58,968 nucleotides of DNA from an uncultured Parabacteroides sp. (lineage in GTDB: Bacteria; Bacteroidota; Bacteroidia; Bacteroidales; Tannerellaceae): positions 1 to 58,968 of the forward strand of contig CALUZV010000023.1 in NCBI GenBank assembly GCA_944325345.1, read 5' to 3'. Of this stretch, positions 34,901-43,565 are shown one piece after another. The stretch's first letter is position 1; each line of letters begins with the position of its first letter. Below the pieces are notes generated by a model, which was not told the DNA's origin, ran no database searches, and saw nothing but the letters and a program-made list of their open reading frames with translations. The translations under genes and the position numbers were made by a program.

Positions 34901-35182
34901 AGACGTGTGCTTGTCCAGCTCCAACGAGATGTGCCCTTCCCCATTGCCCGATACAGAGGAGATCTTATGAACTCCCTCGATGCGCGAGAGCATCGCCTCC
35001 AGCCGAGACGTTACTTCCTTCTCGATGGCACGCGACGAATAGCCCGGCAGGGTGTAGCTCACCGTCAGATGTGGCAACGTCCGAGACGGAGAGAGCTTCA
35101 CCGGCAAGAGCGGCACCACGGCCAGTCCCACCAGCGCGAGGCAGACGAACGACACTATCAAGGTAAACGAGGACAAACGCAT
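31979..35182 (-). CDS. RND efflux permease, second pump of the operon
   Basis: 1067 aa with two halves of six TM segments each and two large periplasmic loops. TM1 is residues about 7-27. TM4 (ISLSLVIDNTIVMTDHI) has a single Asp where AcrB-type pumps have a DD pair, so proton coupling rests on one acidic residue plus the Asp four turns later. It differs greatly from the other pump at 36969. It follows the TolC gene by 20 bp and has no adaptor of its own, so it may share the operon adaptor or pair with the first pump. Its last codons overlap dnaB. Confidence 0.9.
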   Translation of the reverse strand: MRLSSFTLIVSFVCLALVGLAVVPLLPVKLSPSRTLPHLTVSYTLPGYSSRAIEKEVTSRLEAMLSRIEGVHKISSVSGNGEGHISLELDKHTSVEMARFEASTIIRQTWNDLPEGLSYPEITASTPDDKAQRPFMSYTLNAPASPAFVQRYAEDRVKPRLARIDGISRIEVSGATPMEWQLRYDSRRLEQLGITVSDLQEAISGYYAREFLGTVDSESGEWIRLALQPTMDDGFDADKIYVKNREGKLIRLGQLVTVIRQEEAPQSYYRINGLNSVYLSIRAEDDANQLSVAKEVRAEMERIEALLPAGYEIHTSYDATEYIQEELDKIYVLTALTVVILLAFVLLVTWNARYMLLIVISLAVNLCVAFIFYFLLGLEIQLYSLAGITISLSLVIDNTIVMTDHIRRNGDRKAFLPILAATLTTIGALVIVFFLDEEIRLNLQDFAAVVMVNLAVSLLVALFLVPALIEKLGLERKVQSKPVPFVGKLRRAQVYFSRFYMHQIVLFGKHKAWVYVALVLAFGLPVFQLPDKIELDAKKEYTATDSLWVERYNKFAEIPLWKETIRPVVEKALGGTLRLFVEGVYEGSYFTRNEETILYVNASLPNGSTLEQMNHLITRMESYLSTFPQIRQFQTSIYNARQAALLIYFTREAERSGFPYVLKSRIISRALELGGGSWSVYGLMDQGFSNDVRETAGTYGIELLGYNYDELYTRAEQLRDTLMTYRRIKEVLINSEFSFWKDDYQEYYFDLDKRQMAREGITPSELFSSLSPVMGRDIYAGSVLTDGELERVKLSSLQSSEYDIWNLQNVPHGTGQHKLFKLSSLSDIEKGQMPQQINKRDQQYLLCLQYSYIGSSRQGDRVQKDVLKDFNRILPMGYTAERGNTFGYWQEHDSSQYWLLLLIIVIIFFTTSILFNSLRQPLAVIFVIPVSYIGVFLTFYGFGLNFDQGGFASFVLLCGITVNASIYVLNEYNRIREHRPKLLPLQAFVKAWNVKVIPIFLTVLSTVLGFIPFLLTEGKEAFWFPLAAGTIGGLLMSVLAIYLFLPLFQIRFFVLPLPSQKRKKDGR
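32012..32019 (-). promoter_or_regulatory. dnaB promoter (-7 box TACCTTTG) inside the upstream pump gene
   Basis: A minus-strand exact match to TAnnTTTG, 22 bases upstream of the dnaB ATG and within the last 14 codons of the efflux pump. Confidence 0.7.
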
Positions 35183-35202
35183 CGGCTGACTTCTCCTTTC
35201 CT

Positions 35203-36723
35203 TTATTTCAAATAGACTCCGTAGTCGAAAGCATCGCTCAGCGATACCCGGTTCTCGAAGTCGTGCAACGTGAGCTTCCTAATCTTGAAATAGCTCAGCC
35301 AGTAGTTCTGCAGAGCTGTTATGTAGTTCCGCTGTGCTTCCTGCTGGCGGTTCAGGGCGAGCGTAAGGCTACTGATGTCCGCTTGCCCGATGAGGAACCG
35401 CTGTTTGGTTTCCGCGTAGGCCATGACCGCCAGGTCGAGTGCCTCCTCCGCACTGCCGATGAGCGACTGCTGTATGCCGAAGTCGCTGACCGTCATCACC
35501 ACCTCCTCTTCGATGCTCAGTTCTTCCTGCTTCGCCGAGGTCTGGGTTACGCTCAGGTTGTTCTTCGCCACATTGTATTTGCCTTTCCGAACTCCCCAGT
35601 CCACCAAGGGGATGGTTAGCGTTACGGAGACAATGTCCTGCCGGAGTGGGTCGCGGTAAGCTCCCGCGAAGGTATTCGACACCTGGTTGAATCCGACACT
35701 GGCACTCAAGGAGGCGTCGAACCACGACTCCTTGCGCGTCCGGTCCACCTCCTGCTCGGCTTCGAGTATCTGTTGTTTCAAGCCCATAAGCTCCGGACTG
35801 TTCTCGCGGGCCAGGGCGAGGGCTTCGCCAACGGGCACCTCAAGCGCCAAGGGCTTTCCGGGCAAGACGAGGCGGATGGGCGTGTTCTTGTCGAAATTAA
35901 GGAAGGAGGCAAGGCTGAACATCGCCCGCTTCAACGTGATGTCCGCGTTCTGGAATGTGTTCCGCGCATTGACGGCATCAAGTTTCAACGTCAAAAGGTC
36001 TGCCTTGGTAATCGAAGCAATCTTGTGCCGCTCCTCTCCTATCCGATAAAGGCTGTCGGTCGAGGCAAGGTTGGCCTTCGCCAAATCGTATTCCGCCTGT
36101 GCCATTGCCAGGGTGAAGAAGTAGGACGTCGCCTGCTCGCTGATCTGCTCTATGTTGAACAGGAGCTCCTTCTTTGCCTTCTCATACTTCAAGGGCTCTA
36201 TCTTCTTCTCCCACCTAAAGGGATTGTAACCGATCAACGACTGTGTATATCCGATACGTACGGGGACGGAGGTGTATTGGCTGTACGTCTCGCTCCCGAT
36301 GTTGCGGATATATCCCAAGTCGGAATCCAAGGTGAACGTACCGCCCAACAGGTCGAAGTTTTGCTCCACGACTACCGCGCCTCCGGCATAGAAAGATTGC
36401 TGCCTGCGGTAGATATCGATGTCCGCCTCCGAATCGTAACGCCGGGTGAAGTCGCTGTAATACTCCGCCGGGGTCAGCTGGAGCGAGATGCTCGGCAGGC
36501 GCTCGGCGCGGTAGGTGCGATACTCCCAGTAGCTCGAAAGGAAGAGGTTCTTGGTGCGGAAAGCTTCGAGCGAACTATCCGCCGCCAGATGGATGGTCTC
36601 GTCGAGGGTCAAGACGCGCACGCCTTCTCCCGTCTGCCCCTTTGCCCCGAAAAGCGAGGACGAAAAGAGGAGGACGAAAGCGGCGAGGCCACCTACCCAG
36701 CTATGTGTCTTTTTCTTTTTCAT
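35203..36723 (-). CDS. TolC-family outer-membrane channel
   Basis: 506 aa. A signal peptide covers residues 1-29 (VLLFSSSLFGAKG). Two outer-membrane efflux protein repeats follow (about 40-250 and 270-480), with the YDLAKANLASTDSLYRIGEERHKIASIT-region helix of the first and the matching EALDLAVMAYAETKQRFLIGQADISSLT-region of the second. It provides the exit duct for one or both RND pumps that flank it. The operon order is adaptor, pump, TolC, pump. A 23-bp palindrome array fills the gap to the upstream pump. Confidence 0.9.
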   Translation of the reverse strand: MKKKKTHSWVGGLAAFVLLFSSSLFGAKGQTGEGVRVLTLDETIHLAADSSLEAFRTKNLFLSSYWEYRTYRAERLPSISLQLTPAEYYSDFTRRYDSEADIDIYRRQQSFYAGGAVVVEQNFDLLGGTFTLDSDLGYIRNIGSETYSQYTSVPVRIGYTQSLIGYNPFRWEKKIEPLKYEKAKKELLFNIEQISEQATSYFFTLAMAQAEYDLAKANLASTDSLYRIGEERHKIASITKADLLTLKLDAVNARNTFQNADITLKRAMFSLASFLNFDKNTPIRLVLPGKPLALEVPVGEALALARENSPELMGLKQQILEAEQEVDRTRKESWFDASLSASVGFNQVSNTFAGAYRDPLRQDIVSVTLTIPLVDWGVRKGKYNVAKNNLSVTQTSAKQEELSIEEEVVMTVSDFGIQQSLIGSAEEALDLAVMAYAETKQRFLIGQADISSLTLALNRQQEAQRNYITALQNYWLSYFKIRKLTLHDFENRVSLSDAFDYGVYLK

Positions 36724-36762
36724 GTCGTATATATTATATAATGTATATCGGACGGGCCGATA

Positions 36763-36969
36763 TTACCAGTTCAAAATGTTTCACCTTATCACTTCAAAGT
36801 CTTTCACCTTACCACCTCCAACTCTTTGAGGTGGTAAGCTCCAACCTTTGGAGGTGGTAAGCTCCAACTCTTGGAGATGCCATGTCAGCGTCTCTGACCT
36901 TACCATGTCAGACCTCCTGAACTTACCACTTCAGACCATCTGAAATGATTACCTCAGTGCTCCTGTCCT
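36763..36969. repeat. Nine palindromic units, exact 23-bp period
   Basis: Units start at 36763 and every 23 bp to 36947. The palindromes change from TTCAAAGTCTTTCA-like to CTCCAACCTTTGGAG to GTCAGCGTCTCTGAC to TTCAGACCATCTGAA, without any slip in register. The TTACCAC flank appears inverted (TGGTAAG) after the third unit. The array runs from the stop codon of the pump to 40 bp before the TolC start, the same place as the array at 5070-5409. Confidence 0.93.
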
Positions 36970-39900
36970 TATAACCTCGGCTCGTCTGTCCTTTCCTCCT
37001 TGCGGTAAATGGCCCAATAAGCCAAGGGGATTACAAAGAGGCTGACGGCAGTACCGATGAGCATCGCCGAAATCATGGCAATCGACAGAGGTTTCTGCAA
37101 CTCACTCCCGATGTCGAACGAGAACAAGAGGGGAACCATGCCGAAGATAGTCGTCAGGGATGTCATGATGATAGGCCGGAGGCGACGGCGTCCCGCCTCG
37201 TGTATTGCCTCGAGCAGAGGTGTACCTTCGCGGCGGAGTTCGTTTATCACGTCAAGCTTCAAGATAGAGTCGTTAATGATGATACCACACGTTACGACGA
37301 TACCGATTGCGCTCATCAGGTTCAGCGTGTGCCCGCATAGCCAGAGGACGAGCAAAGAGGCAGCGATGTCGATCGGCAACTCGAGGAGGACGATGAGGGG
37401 CTGCACGAAACTCTCGAACTGGGCAGCCAGTATGAAGTACATGAGCAAGACGGACACCATGAGGATGACCACCAGCTCGCCCAGCATCTGCCGGTTCGAG
37501 AAGAAAGAGCCGGAGAAGTCGAGGTCCCAGGCCGAGCCGAGCTCCCCGCCTTGGCGCAGGTCTTGCAGGGAGGTGAGGGTGGCCTCGGGCTGCGCCACGT
37601 TGTAGAAGGAGAAGGGGACAAACTCGCCGTTCTTGCCCGCGACGATTGTCTTGAGGTCTTCACCTTGGGAGATGCTGACTAAGTAGCTGAGGGGGATATG
37701 CCTCTCCTGCTCGCCCTCGGCCTTCGGGGGGATGGGGACGAGGGTGGTGGAAAGGATATCTTCGACGGTGCGCTCGTTTCCGGCCAGGTTGATAGGCAAG
37801 TATTGCTGGTACGAGCGCAGCGTGGCAATCTCGTTTTCCTTGAAAGCTGTCTTGAGGAGACGATAGACCGTGGCATAGTCCACGCCGTAGAGCAAGAGGC
37901 GCTCGCGGTCTATGCGTAAGTTCAGTTGTTTGTCGAAGGCGACACCGGTCGGGGCGACGCCAGCGGCCTGCTGAAGCGAGGAGGCGAGGCGGTGCAACTC
38001 GTCGGGGGAGAAGGCGATAGCCTGGTCGCGACGGTAGAGTTCAGCTACCAAGTCGGCCTCGCCCGTAACGAAGAGCTTCTCGAAGACCGTAACCGGGGGT
38101 GAGAAGGAGACGACTGCTTGGGGGAAATGGTGGCTGACGGCCGATTCGATGCGGCTTTGCAAGGCGGGTATGTCCTTGCTATCCGGAGTCTTGAAGTAGA
38201 GTTCGGCCTCCGAGACAGAGAGCTCCTTGTCCTTGTTTAGGAGGAACTGTTGTTGGCCGATGAAGGCGGTGTGCACCAGCCCTTCGTCCTCGACAGCTTG
38301 GAAGAGCTGGCGGACGCGGGCTTCGTTCTCGTCCAGGTGGATGTTCTCGTTCCATTCGAGGCGAACCAGTAACTCGCTTTGGTCGATGGCGGGCATACGG
38401 GTCTTCGGTATCTCGTAAAAGAAGAAGACGCAGAGGGGGAAGGTCAGGAGCGTCGCGATGGTAACGATGGTCTTATGACGGAATACCCAATCGACACCGC
38501 CGTCGTAGAACCTGTTCAATGCCGAGGTCTTCACCACATTCTGGAAATGCTTCCCGAGCCAATGAATCCGACTGTCCGGGATGCCATAAACCAACTTGTA
38601 GAGCACAGGCAGCAGCATGATACCGGTAAAGTAAGACACAAGCAAGCCGACGGTAACGGCAAACGCCTGGTCGTAGAATATCGCCCCCGCTATACCACTC
38701 ATGAAGACAAGCGGGACGAAGACGGCTATCGTGGTGAGCGTAGAGCTGAGCATGGGGGTTATCACCTCAGTCGTACCGAGGTCGCAAGCTCGTTCCAGGC
38801 TCTCTCCTCGCAAGCGGTACTGTGTGATGTTCTCCGTAACGATGATAGAGCTATCGATCATCATACCCAGAGCTAAGATGAGTCCTGAGAGCGAGATGAT
38901 GTTCAGCGACATATTGAAGAGGTAGAAGAAGAGGAAGCTACTAACCAAGCTCGCCACCATACTTAGCCCGATGACAAGCGGGCTCTTCACATCGCCTAAG
39001 AAGAGTAAAGCTACGATGCAGATGAAGAGCAAGCCGAGGCTCAGGTTCTGCTTGAGGTTCGAGATGGTATAGTCTAACAGCTCCGTCTGGTTCTGGGTGA
39101 TGTGGAATCCTATGTCGGGATAGCGTTCCGAGAAGTAGTCGGTTACCTCGGCAAGGGCTTCCTTCATATCCTCCATATTCTCATCGGCCTGCTTGATGAT
39201 GGCGAGGGTAACTGCTCGCTTCCCCTGAGAGAGGGACAAGCCCGACTCGTGTGCAGGGACTACCGAGACGGTGGCGAAGTCCCGCAGCTGCAGCAACCGT
39301 TCTCCTTCCTTAATATAGATATTCTGGATATCCTCTACGGTGCGGAGGACTGTCGAGATGCGTATATTGTATTCGTAGTACCCGTCGCGGACCATCATGC
39401 TTCCGGCCTCGACGTTATTGTCCGCCAGAGCTTGCTCGATGTCTTCCAGGGAGATGCCGGCCAGCTCCATCTTCGCCACGTCGGGGACAATCTGCACCTG
39501 TTGCTCGACCAGACCGGTTACATCGACCATCGCCACCTCGGGTAGCTGCTCGATGCGTCGTTTGATGACGGTCTCGGCAAACTCGCACAGCTCGAGGAAA
39601 CGCGGGGTGGAAGATGCTGCATCCCCGTCTTTAAGCACCAGATTAAGGTAGAAGACCGGGATGTCCGTCGCGGATGCTTTGACTACGCGAGGCCGTTCTG
39701 CCTCCTTCGGAAGGTAGTTCATGGCGGCATCTATCTTCTCGTTAACCTCAATAAAGGCTAAGTCTGTGTTGGTGCCAAAGTCGAAGCTGAGGCGTACTAC
39801 AGCCGCTCCATCGCGTGTCTCGCTATGGATGTCGCGCAGGTTTGCTACCTGCATAAGCTGTTGCCGGATAGGTTTCACGATGGTGTTCTCCAGCTCGCGG

Positions 39901-40061
39901 GCAGAGGTATTCTCCCCACTTACCTGCACGGTAATCTCGGGGATAGCGATGTCCGGGAGTAGAGATACCGGGAGCGTGAAGTACGTCGTAAGCCCTACCA
40001 GGAAGCAGGCCACGAACGACATCAGTACGGCGATGGGACGTTGTAGAAGGAATCTGACCAT
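36969..40061 (-). CDS. RND efflux permease, first pump of the operon
   Basis: 1030 aa, AcrB/MexB-like topology (12 TM segments). TM4 has LILALGMMIDSSIIVTEN with one Asp rather than DD. The N-terminus MVRFLLQRPIAVLMSF and the FDFGTNTDLAFIEVNEKI porter motif are typical of Bacteroidetes RND pumps. It follows its adaptor by 14 bp. Substrates are unknown; drugs, bile acids or lipids are usual for this group. No metal-binding motif is seen, in contrast to the CusA-type pump near 2-5 kb. Confidence 0.92.
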   Translation of the reverse strand: MVRFLLQRPIAVLMSFVACFLVGLTTYFTLPVSLLPDIAIPEITVQVSGENTSARELENTIVKPIRQQLMQVANLRDIHSETRDGAAVVRLSFDFGTNTDLAFIEVNEKIDAAMNYLPKEAERPRVVKASATDIPVFYLNLVLKDGDAASSTPRFLELCEFAETVIKRRIEQLPEVAMVDVTGLVEQQVQIVPDVAKMELAGISLEDIEQALADNNVEAGSMMVRDGYYEYNIRISTVLRTVEDIQNIYIKEGERLLQLRDFATVSVVPAHESGLSLSQGKRAVTLAIIKQADENMEDMKEALAEVTDYFSERYPDIGFHITQNQTELLDYTISNLKQNLSLGLLFICIVALLFLGDVKSPLVIGLSMVASLVSSFLFFYLFNMSLNIISLSGLILALGMMIDSSIIVTENITQYRLRGESLERACDLGTTEVITPMLSSTLTTIAVFVPLVFMSGIAGAIFYDQAFAVTVGLLVSYFTGIMLLPVLYKLVYGIPDSRIHWLGKHFQNVVKTSALNRFYDGGVDWVFRHKTIVTIATLLTFPLCVFFFYEIPKTRMPAIDQSELLVRLEWNENIHLDENEARVRQLFQAVEDEGLVHTAFIGQQQFLLNKDKELSVSEAELYFKTPDSKDIPALQSRIESAVSHHFPQAVVSFSPPVTVFEKLFVTGEADLVAELYRRDQAIAFSPDELHRLASSLQQAAGVAPTGVAFDKQLNLRIDRERLLLYGVDYATVYRLLKTAFKENEIATLRSYQQYLPINLAGNERTVEDILSTTLVPIPPKAEGEQERHIPLSYLVSISQGEDLKTIVAGKNGEFVPFSFYNVAQPEATLTSLQDLRQGGELGSAWDLDFSGSFFSNRQMLGELVVILMVSVLLMYFILAAQFESFVQPLIVLLELPIDIAASLLVLWLCGHTLNLMSAIGIVVTCGIIINDSILKLDVINELRREGTPLLEAIHEAGRRRLRPIIMTSLTTIFGMVPLLFSFDIGSELQKPLSIAMISAMLIGTAVSLFVIPLAYWAIYRKEERTDEPRL

Positions 40062-40075
40062 TGGCTACATCTATT

Positions 40076-41152
40076 CTATAATTCCCCTACTACCGTTACC
40101 GGCGCCTCGTGCGCCAGATTGATGTTCCCGCTTACAATCACGGTATCACCCTCCTTCAGTCCCTCCAAGATAGTGCAATGGGTCGCATTCTCCAACCCCG
40201 TCTGTACGTAGTTCCAGACTGCCTTCCCGCTACTCAAGGTGAATACTACTTTCTTACCTGAGCGCAAGACAACCGCCGTCTTCGGCACCACTAACTGCTT
40301 TCCAAGCGAACGATAGATACTGACGCGCACGTTCATCCCTTCATACAAGTCCTTCCCGCCGGATACGGATGCACGGAGTTGCACCATCCCGTCGTCATCG
40401 ACCAATGGGTTTATTTCACTAACTACCCCCCTGCTCTTCTGCTCGGGGAATGCAAAGGGAGAAACATTCACCTCGTCCCCTTTCCGCACCAGCGGCAGTT
40501 CGTTTTCAAGGAGGGTAAACGTCGCCTCCAACGAGCTGGGGTCTATGAGTGTACAGAATGCCTCGGTCGTCGTTACCGTGTTGTAAGGCTTAGCGAAGAG
40601 GTTCGCCACTACCCCATCGAACGGCGCCGTCAGTACGGCATGACGGTATTCATACTCCGCCAGTTGGTAGGCTGCCTGCGCCGCGTCGAACCCGCTTTTC
40701 GTGCGTACAAGACGCATGATGTCGGCCGGTACGCGGGCGGTATCCTGCAGCATATAACCTTGTCCGATGATTAAATCCTGTAGCTCCAGCCGGGCTTGTT
40801 CCATCGCAGCCCGTGCCTGGCGTGCGGCATTAGCGAGCCGGAAGGTATCCAACATCGCCAGTTTCTGCCCCTTACGTACGGCGTCGCCATTGCGTACATA
40901 GACTGCGGCGACTGTCCCGGCCGTAGGAAAGAGGAGGTCGGCTTCGTGTCGGGACGAGAGCTTCCCGTTACTAATCAGTTCGTGTCGGAACTCCGTAGCC
41001 TCCAGGCGCATCACCTCGACGGTGTTCTTTTCCTCGGGCAGGCGGGTTTCCACGTTCCCCTCGTCGTCCGCTTTCTCCCCTTTTCCCGTGCAGGCGAAAA
41101 GGGCGAAGAGGCCTATTATTATAGGTATAAAATGCCGGTAGATTCTTTTCAT
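40076..41152 (-). CDS. RND efflux periplasmic adaptor lipoprotein
   Basis: 358 aa. The signal sequence ends in the lipobox LFACTG with Cys21. The barrel-sandwich halves (GTVAAVYVRNGDAVRKGQKLAMLD near 80-100 and APFDGVVANLFAKPYNTV near 170-190) flank a short coiled coil, followed by beta-barrel and membrane-proximal domains. It is the first gene of the adaptor-pump-TolC-pump operon, with its own promoter at 41192-41199. It docks the pump to the channel. Confidence 0.92.
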   Translation of the reverse strand: MKRIYRHFIPIIIGLFALFACTGKGEKADDEGNVETRLPEEKNTVEVMRLEATEFRHELISNGKLSSRHEADLLFPTAGTVAAVYVRNGDAVRKGQKLAMLDTFRLANAARQARAAMEQARLELQDLIIGQGYMLQDTARVPADIMRLVRTKSGFDAAQAAYQLAEYEYRHAVLTAPFDGVVANLFAKPYNTVTTTEAFCTLIDPSSLEATFTLLENELPLVRKGDEVNVSPFAFPEQKSRGVVSEINPLVDDDGMVQLRASVSGGKDLYEGMNVRVSIYRSLGKQLVVPKTAVVLRSGKKVVFTLSSGKAVWNYVQTGLENATHCTILEGLKEGDTVIVSGNINLAHEAPVTVVGEL

Positions 41153-41191
41153 GATATTACTCGATTCGTTCTACGTTGTGTTTTCTGCGGA

Positions 41192-41199
41192 CAAAAGTA
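41192..41199 (-). promoter_or_regulatory. -7 box TACTTTTG of the RND efflux operon
   Basis: A minus-strand exact match to TAnnTTTG, 39 bases before the adaptor ATG. Confidence 0.7.
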
Positions 41200-41360
41200 A
41201 GGACTTCATCTGAATAATCCAAGAAAAAAATATTGATTTACGATATTTCCGTAACAAATTGATTCTGCGCGCACTCTCCCTCTTTTACCCTGCTACGATA
41301 TAGATGGAATATGCCTACATCTACTGTACGCCGCCGCTGCCTCTACCCGAATCCTGCCCT

Positions 41361-41626
41361 ACATTATACCCTAAACTTATTCTACATTATACTTTAAATT
41401 TATATTCCCCCCTATCTAAACTTAGATTACATTATACTCTAAACTTGAAACGCAACTTGCGGATATGTATCCGCAGCCTGCGAACACGTATCCGCAGCTT
41501 GCGAACATGTATCCGCAAGTTGGGTATGGGGTTTACATCCGTATGTACAATAAGTTTACATCCTAATGCAAAACAAGTTTACATTAGGATGCAGGATAAG
41601 TTTAAAGTATAATGTATCAAGTACTT
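41361..41626. repeat. Composite palindrome array with 23-bp and 21-bp steps
   Basis: Three blocks occur. ACATTATAC/CTAAACTTA units lie at 41361 and 41384 (23 bp) and 41429 (46 less one base). TGCGGATATGTATCCGCA-type palindromes have GTATCCGC at 41467, 41488 and 41509 (21-bp steps). GTTTACATCC units have AGTTTA at 41531, 41554, 41577 and 41600 (exact 23-bp steps). The array lies between the recQ stop and the efflux promoter. Confidence 0.88.
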
Positions 41627-41648
41627 AGACCGGGTACAGCGACATCCT

Positions 41649-43478
41649 CTACTCGGTCTCGGAGGCCGGTGGAAGCTTTGGAAGACGCATGACGAAGCGG
41701 ATTAGCGAGACGAAAACCCGGCCGTAGCGACGGAATTTCAAGTCGCTGACGCCCCGAATCTCGGCGAAATCCTCCAGCGTTGTCGGCTTCTGCTCGATTA
41801 TATCATTCAGTGTATCGTCTGTAAAGATATGATATACGGGGACTTTCTCCCGCGCGGCGAGTTGTTTCCGAAGCTGTGTAAGTGCATCGAGGAGCGAAGC
41901 TTCGAGGTTGGAAGAGCAGAGGCGGCGGATGGGTGTAGCCTTATATGGGTCGGTCGCAACCTCTTCGCGGAAGCGTGATAGGAAGGCTTTTTGCTTGCCG
42001 TAGAGTACGTCGCGGCCGGTGGGTGTAACCTTGAGGACGTGGTGCTCCTCGGCGTTTACCTCCACGAAACCCAGTTGGATCATCTGATACAGATACCCAC
42101 GCCACTCGCCGAAAGATAAGTCTCGGCCGACACCGTAGGTCTTAAGCAAGTGATAGCCTCGGTCCTTTATTTCGGCTTGCGAGGAACCACGTAGGATGTC
42201 GATCAAGAGGTTCATGCCGACGTGTTCATCGGTCCGGACGATGGCGCTGAGTGCCTTTTGGACGAGGATAGTGCCGTCGAAACGCTCGGGCGGGTTCTTG
42301 CAAATATCGCAGTTGTGGCAGTCTTCGGTGGTACTTTCGCCGAAGTAGCTGAGCAAAACACGGCGTCGGCAGACCGAAGACTCGCAGTAGCGGCGCATCC
42401 ATTCGAGCTTCTCGGCGTTGATTTCCTTCTGTCCACTCTCCTCGACGAAGCGGCGGAGGATAATCATATCGCCGATGGAGAAGAACAATAGGGTATCGGC
42501 GGGGGCACCGTCGCGTCCGGCGCGGCCAATCTCTTGGTAGTAGTTTTCGATGCTCTGGGGCATAGTGTAATGTATCACCCAACGCACATTACTCTTGTCG
42601 ATGCCCATACCGAAGGCGACGGTTGCACAGATGATACGTGTGCGGTCGGCTATGAAGGCTTCCTGCACTGCTTCCCGGTCTTGCGGCTCCATGCCCGCAT
42701 GGTAGGCGGCGGCTCCAAAGCCGAAACGCTGGAGCTCGGCGGCGAGCATCTCGGTGTCGGCCCGTCTCTGGCAATAGATGATACCGCTCTGACGCGGGCG
42801 ATGCTTTATGAAGCGGACGATGGCCCGAATCTTTTCTTTCTTGTCCAAGCCCTTCTCTACGGCGAGGGAAAGGTTAGGGCGGTCGAAGGATGAAATAAAC
42901 GTACGAGGGTTGCGCAGATGGAGCTGGCGGATGATGTCATTACGGGTTACCTTGTCGGCAGTCGCCGTGAGCGCGATGATTGGAACCTGGGGGAAACGTT
43001 CCTTCAGTATGGCCAACTGGGTATATTCGGGGCGGAAATCGTGGCCCCACTGCGAGATGCAGTGAGCTTCGTCGATAGCAATCAGCGAGACGTTCAGGTG
43101 GGGCAAGAACCATCGCATCTCCGCCTTGACCCGCTCGGGAGAGATATACAAGAGCTTGAGTTTGTCCTGCCGGGCAAGCTGCTTGATTTGCTGTTGCTCG
43201 GCCTCGGGCATAAGGCTGTTGAGAGCTGCAGCCGGGATACCGCTGGCCCGCAAGCCCTCGACCTGGTCCTTCATCAGGGAGATGAGAGGCGATATAACCA
43301 AGGCAACACCCGGGGAGTAGATAGCCGGGAGCTGGTAACATACCGACTTACCCCCTCCCGTCGGCATAAGCACCATGGCATCTTCCTTCTTGAGAAGATG
43401 TTGGATAATATCTAACTGAAGAGGGCGAAAGGTAGAATATCCGAAGAAACGCTTTAGTAAGGAATGTAACTCGTCCAT
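41649..43478 (-). CDS. recQ: ATP-dependent DNA helicase RecQ
   Basis: 609 aa. Walker A MPTGGGKSVCYQ has K44. The DEAH box is IAIDEAHCISQWGHDFRPEY near 133-152. The RecQ-Ct zinc site uses Cys of VCRRRVLLSYFGE and CHNCDICKNPP near 372-395. A winged-helix region follows, then an HRDC domain at about 520-595. It unwinds recombination and stalled-fork structures. It is monocistronic, divergent from the riboflavin synthase gene; a weak -7 box (TACTTTTA) lies at about 43497-43504. Confidence 0.95.
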   Translation of the reverse strand: MDELHSLLKRFFGYSTFRPLQLDIIQHLLKKEDAMVLMPTGGGKSVCYQLPAIYSPGVALVISPLISLMKDQVEGLRASGIPAAALNSLMPEAEQQQIKQLARQDKLKLLYISPERVKAEMRWFLPHLNVSLIAIDEAHCISQWGHDFRPEYTQLAILKERFPQVPIIALTATADKVTRNDIIRQLHLRNPRTFISSFDRPNLSLAVEKGLDKKEKIRAIVRFIKHRPRQSGIIYCQRRADTEMLAAELQRFGFGAAAYHAGMEPQDREAVQEAFIADRTRIICATVAFGMGIDKSNVRWVIHYTMPQSIENYYQEIGRAGRDGAPADTLLFFSIGDMIILRRFVEESGQKEINAEKLEWMRRYCESSVCRRRVLLSYFGESTTEDCHNCDICKNPPERFDGTILVQKALSAIVRTDEHVGMNLLIDILRGSSQAEIKDRGYHLLKTYGVGRDLSFGEWRGYLYQMIQLGFVEVNAEEHHVLKVTPTGRDVLYGKQKAFLSRFREEVATDPYKATPIRRLCSSNLEASLLDALTQLRKQLAAREKVPVYHIFTDDTLNDIIEQKPTTLEDFAEIRGVSDLKFRRYGRVFVSLIRFVMRLPKLPPASETE

Positions 43479-43517
43479 ATTTTCTATTTCGGGCGGTAAA
43501 AGTACTAATTATTTCCT

Positions 43518-43525
43518 TACCTTTG
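43518..43525 (+). promoter_or_regulatory. -7 box TACCTTTG for ribE-nitroreductase
   Basis: An exact match to TAnnTTTG, 40 bases upstream of the ATG at 43566. No FMN riboswitch fits in this short leader. Confidence 0.7.
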
Positions 43526-43565
43526 CCCTGTCTTATACATTATATTATTATAAACTATTCGTACT

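Noticed and set aside
43526..43565. FMN riboswitch before riboflavin synthase
   Set aside because: The leader is only about 35 bases and lacks the conserved RFN elements.
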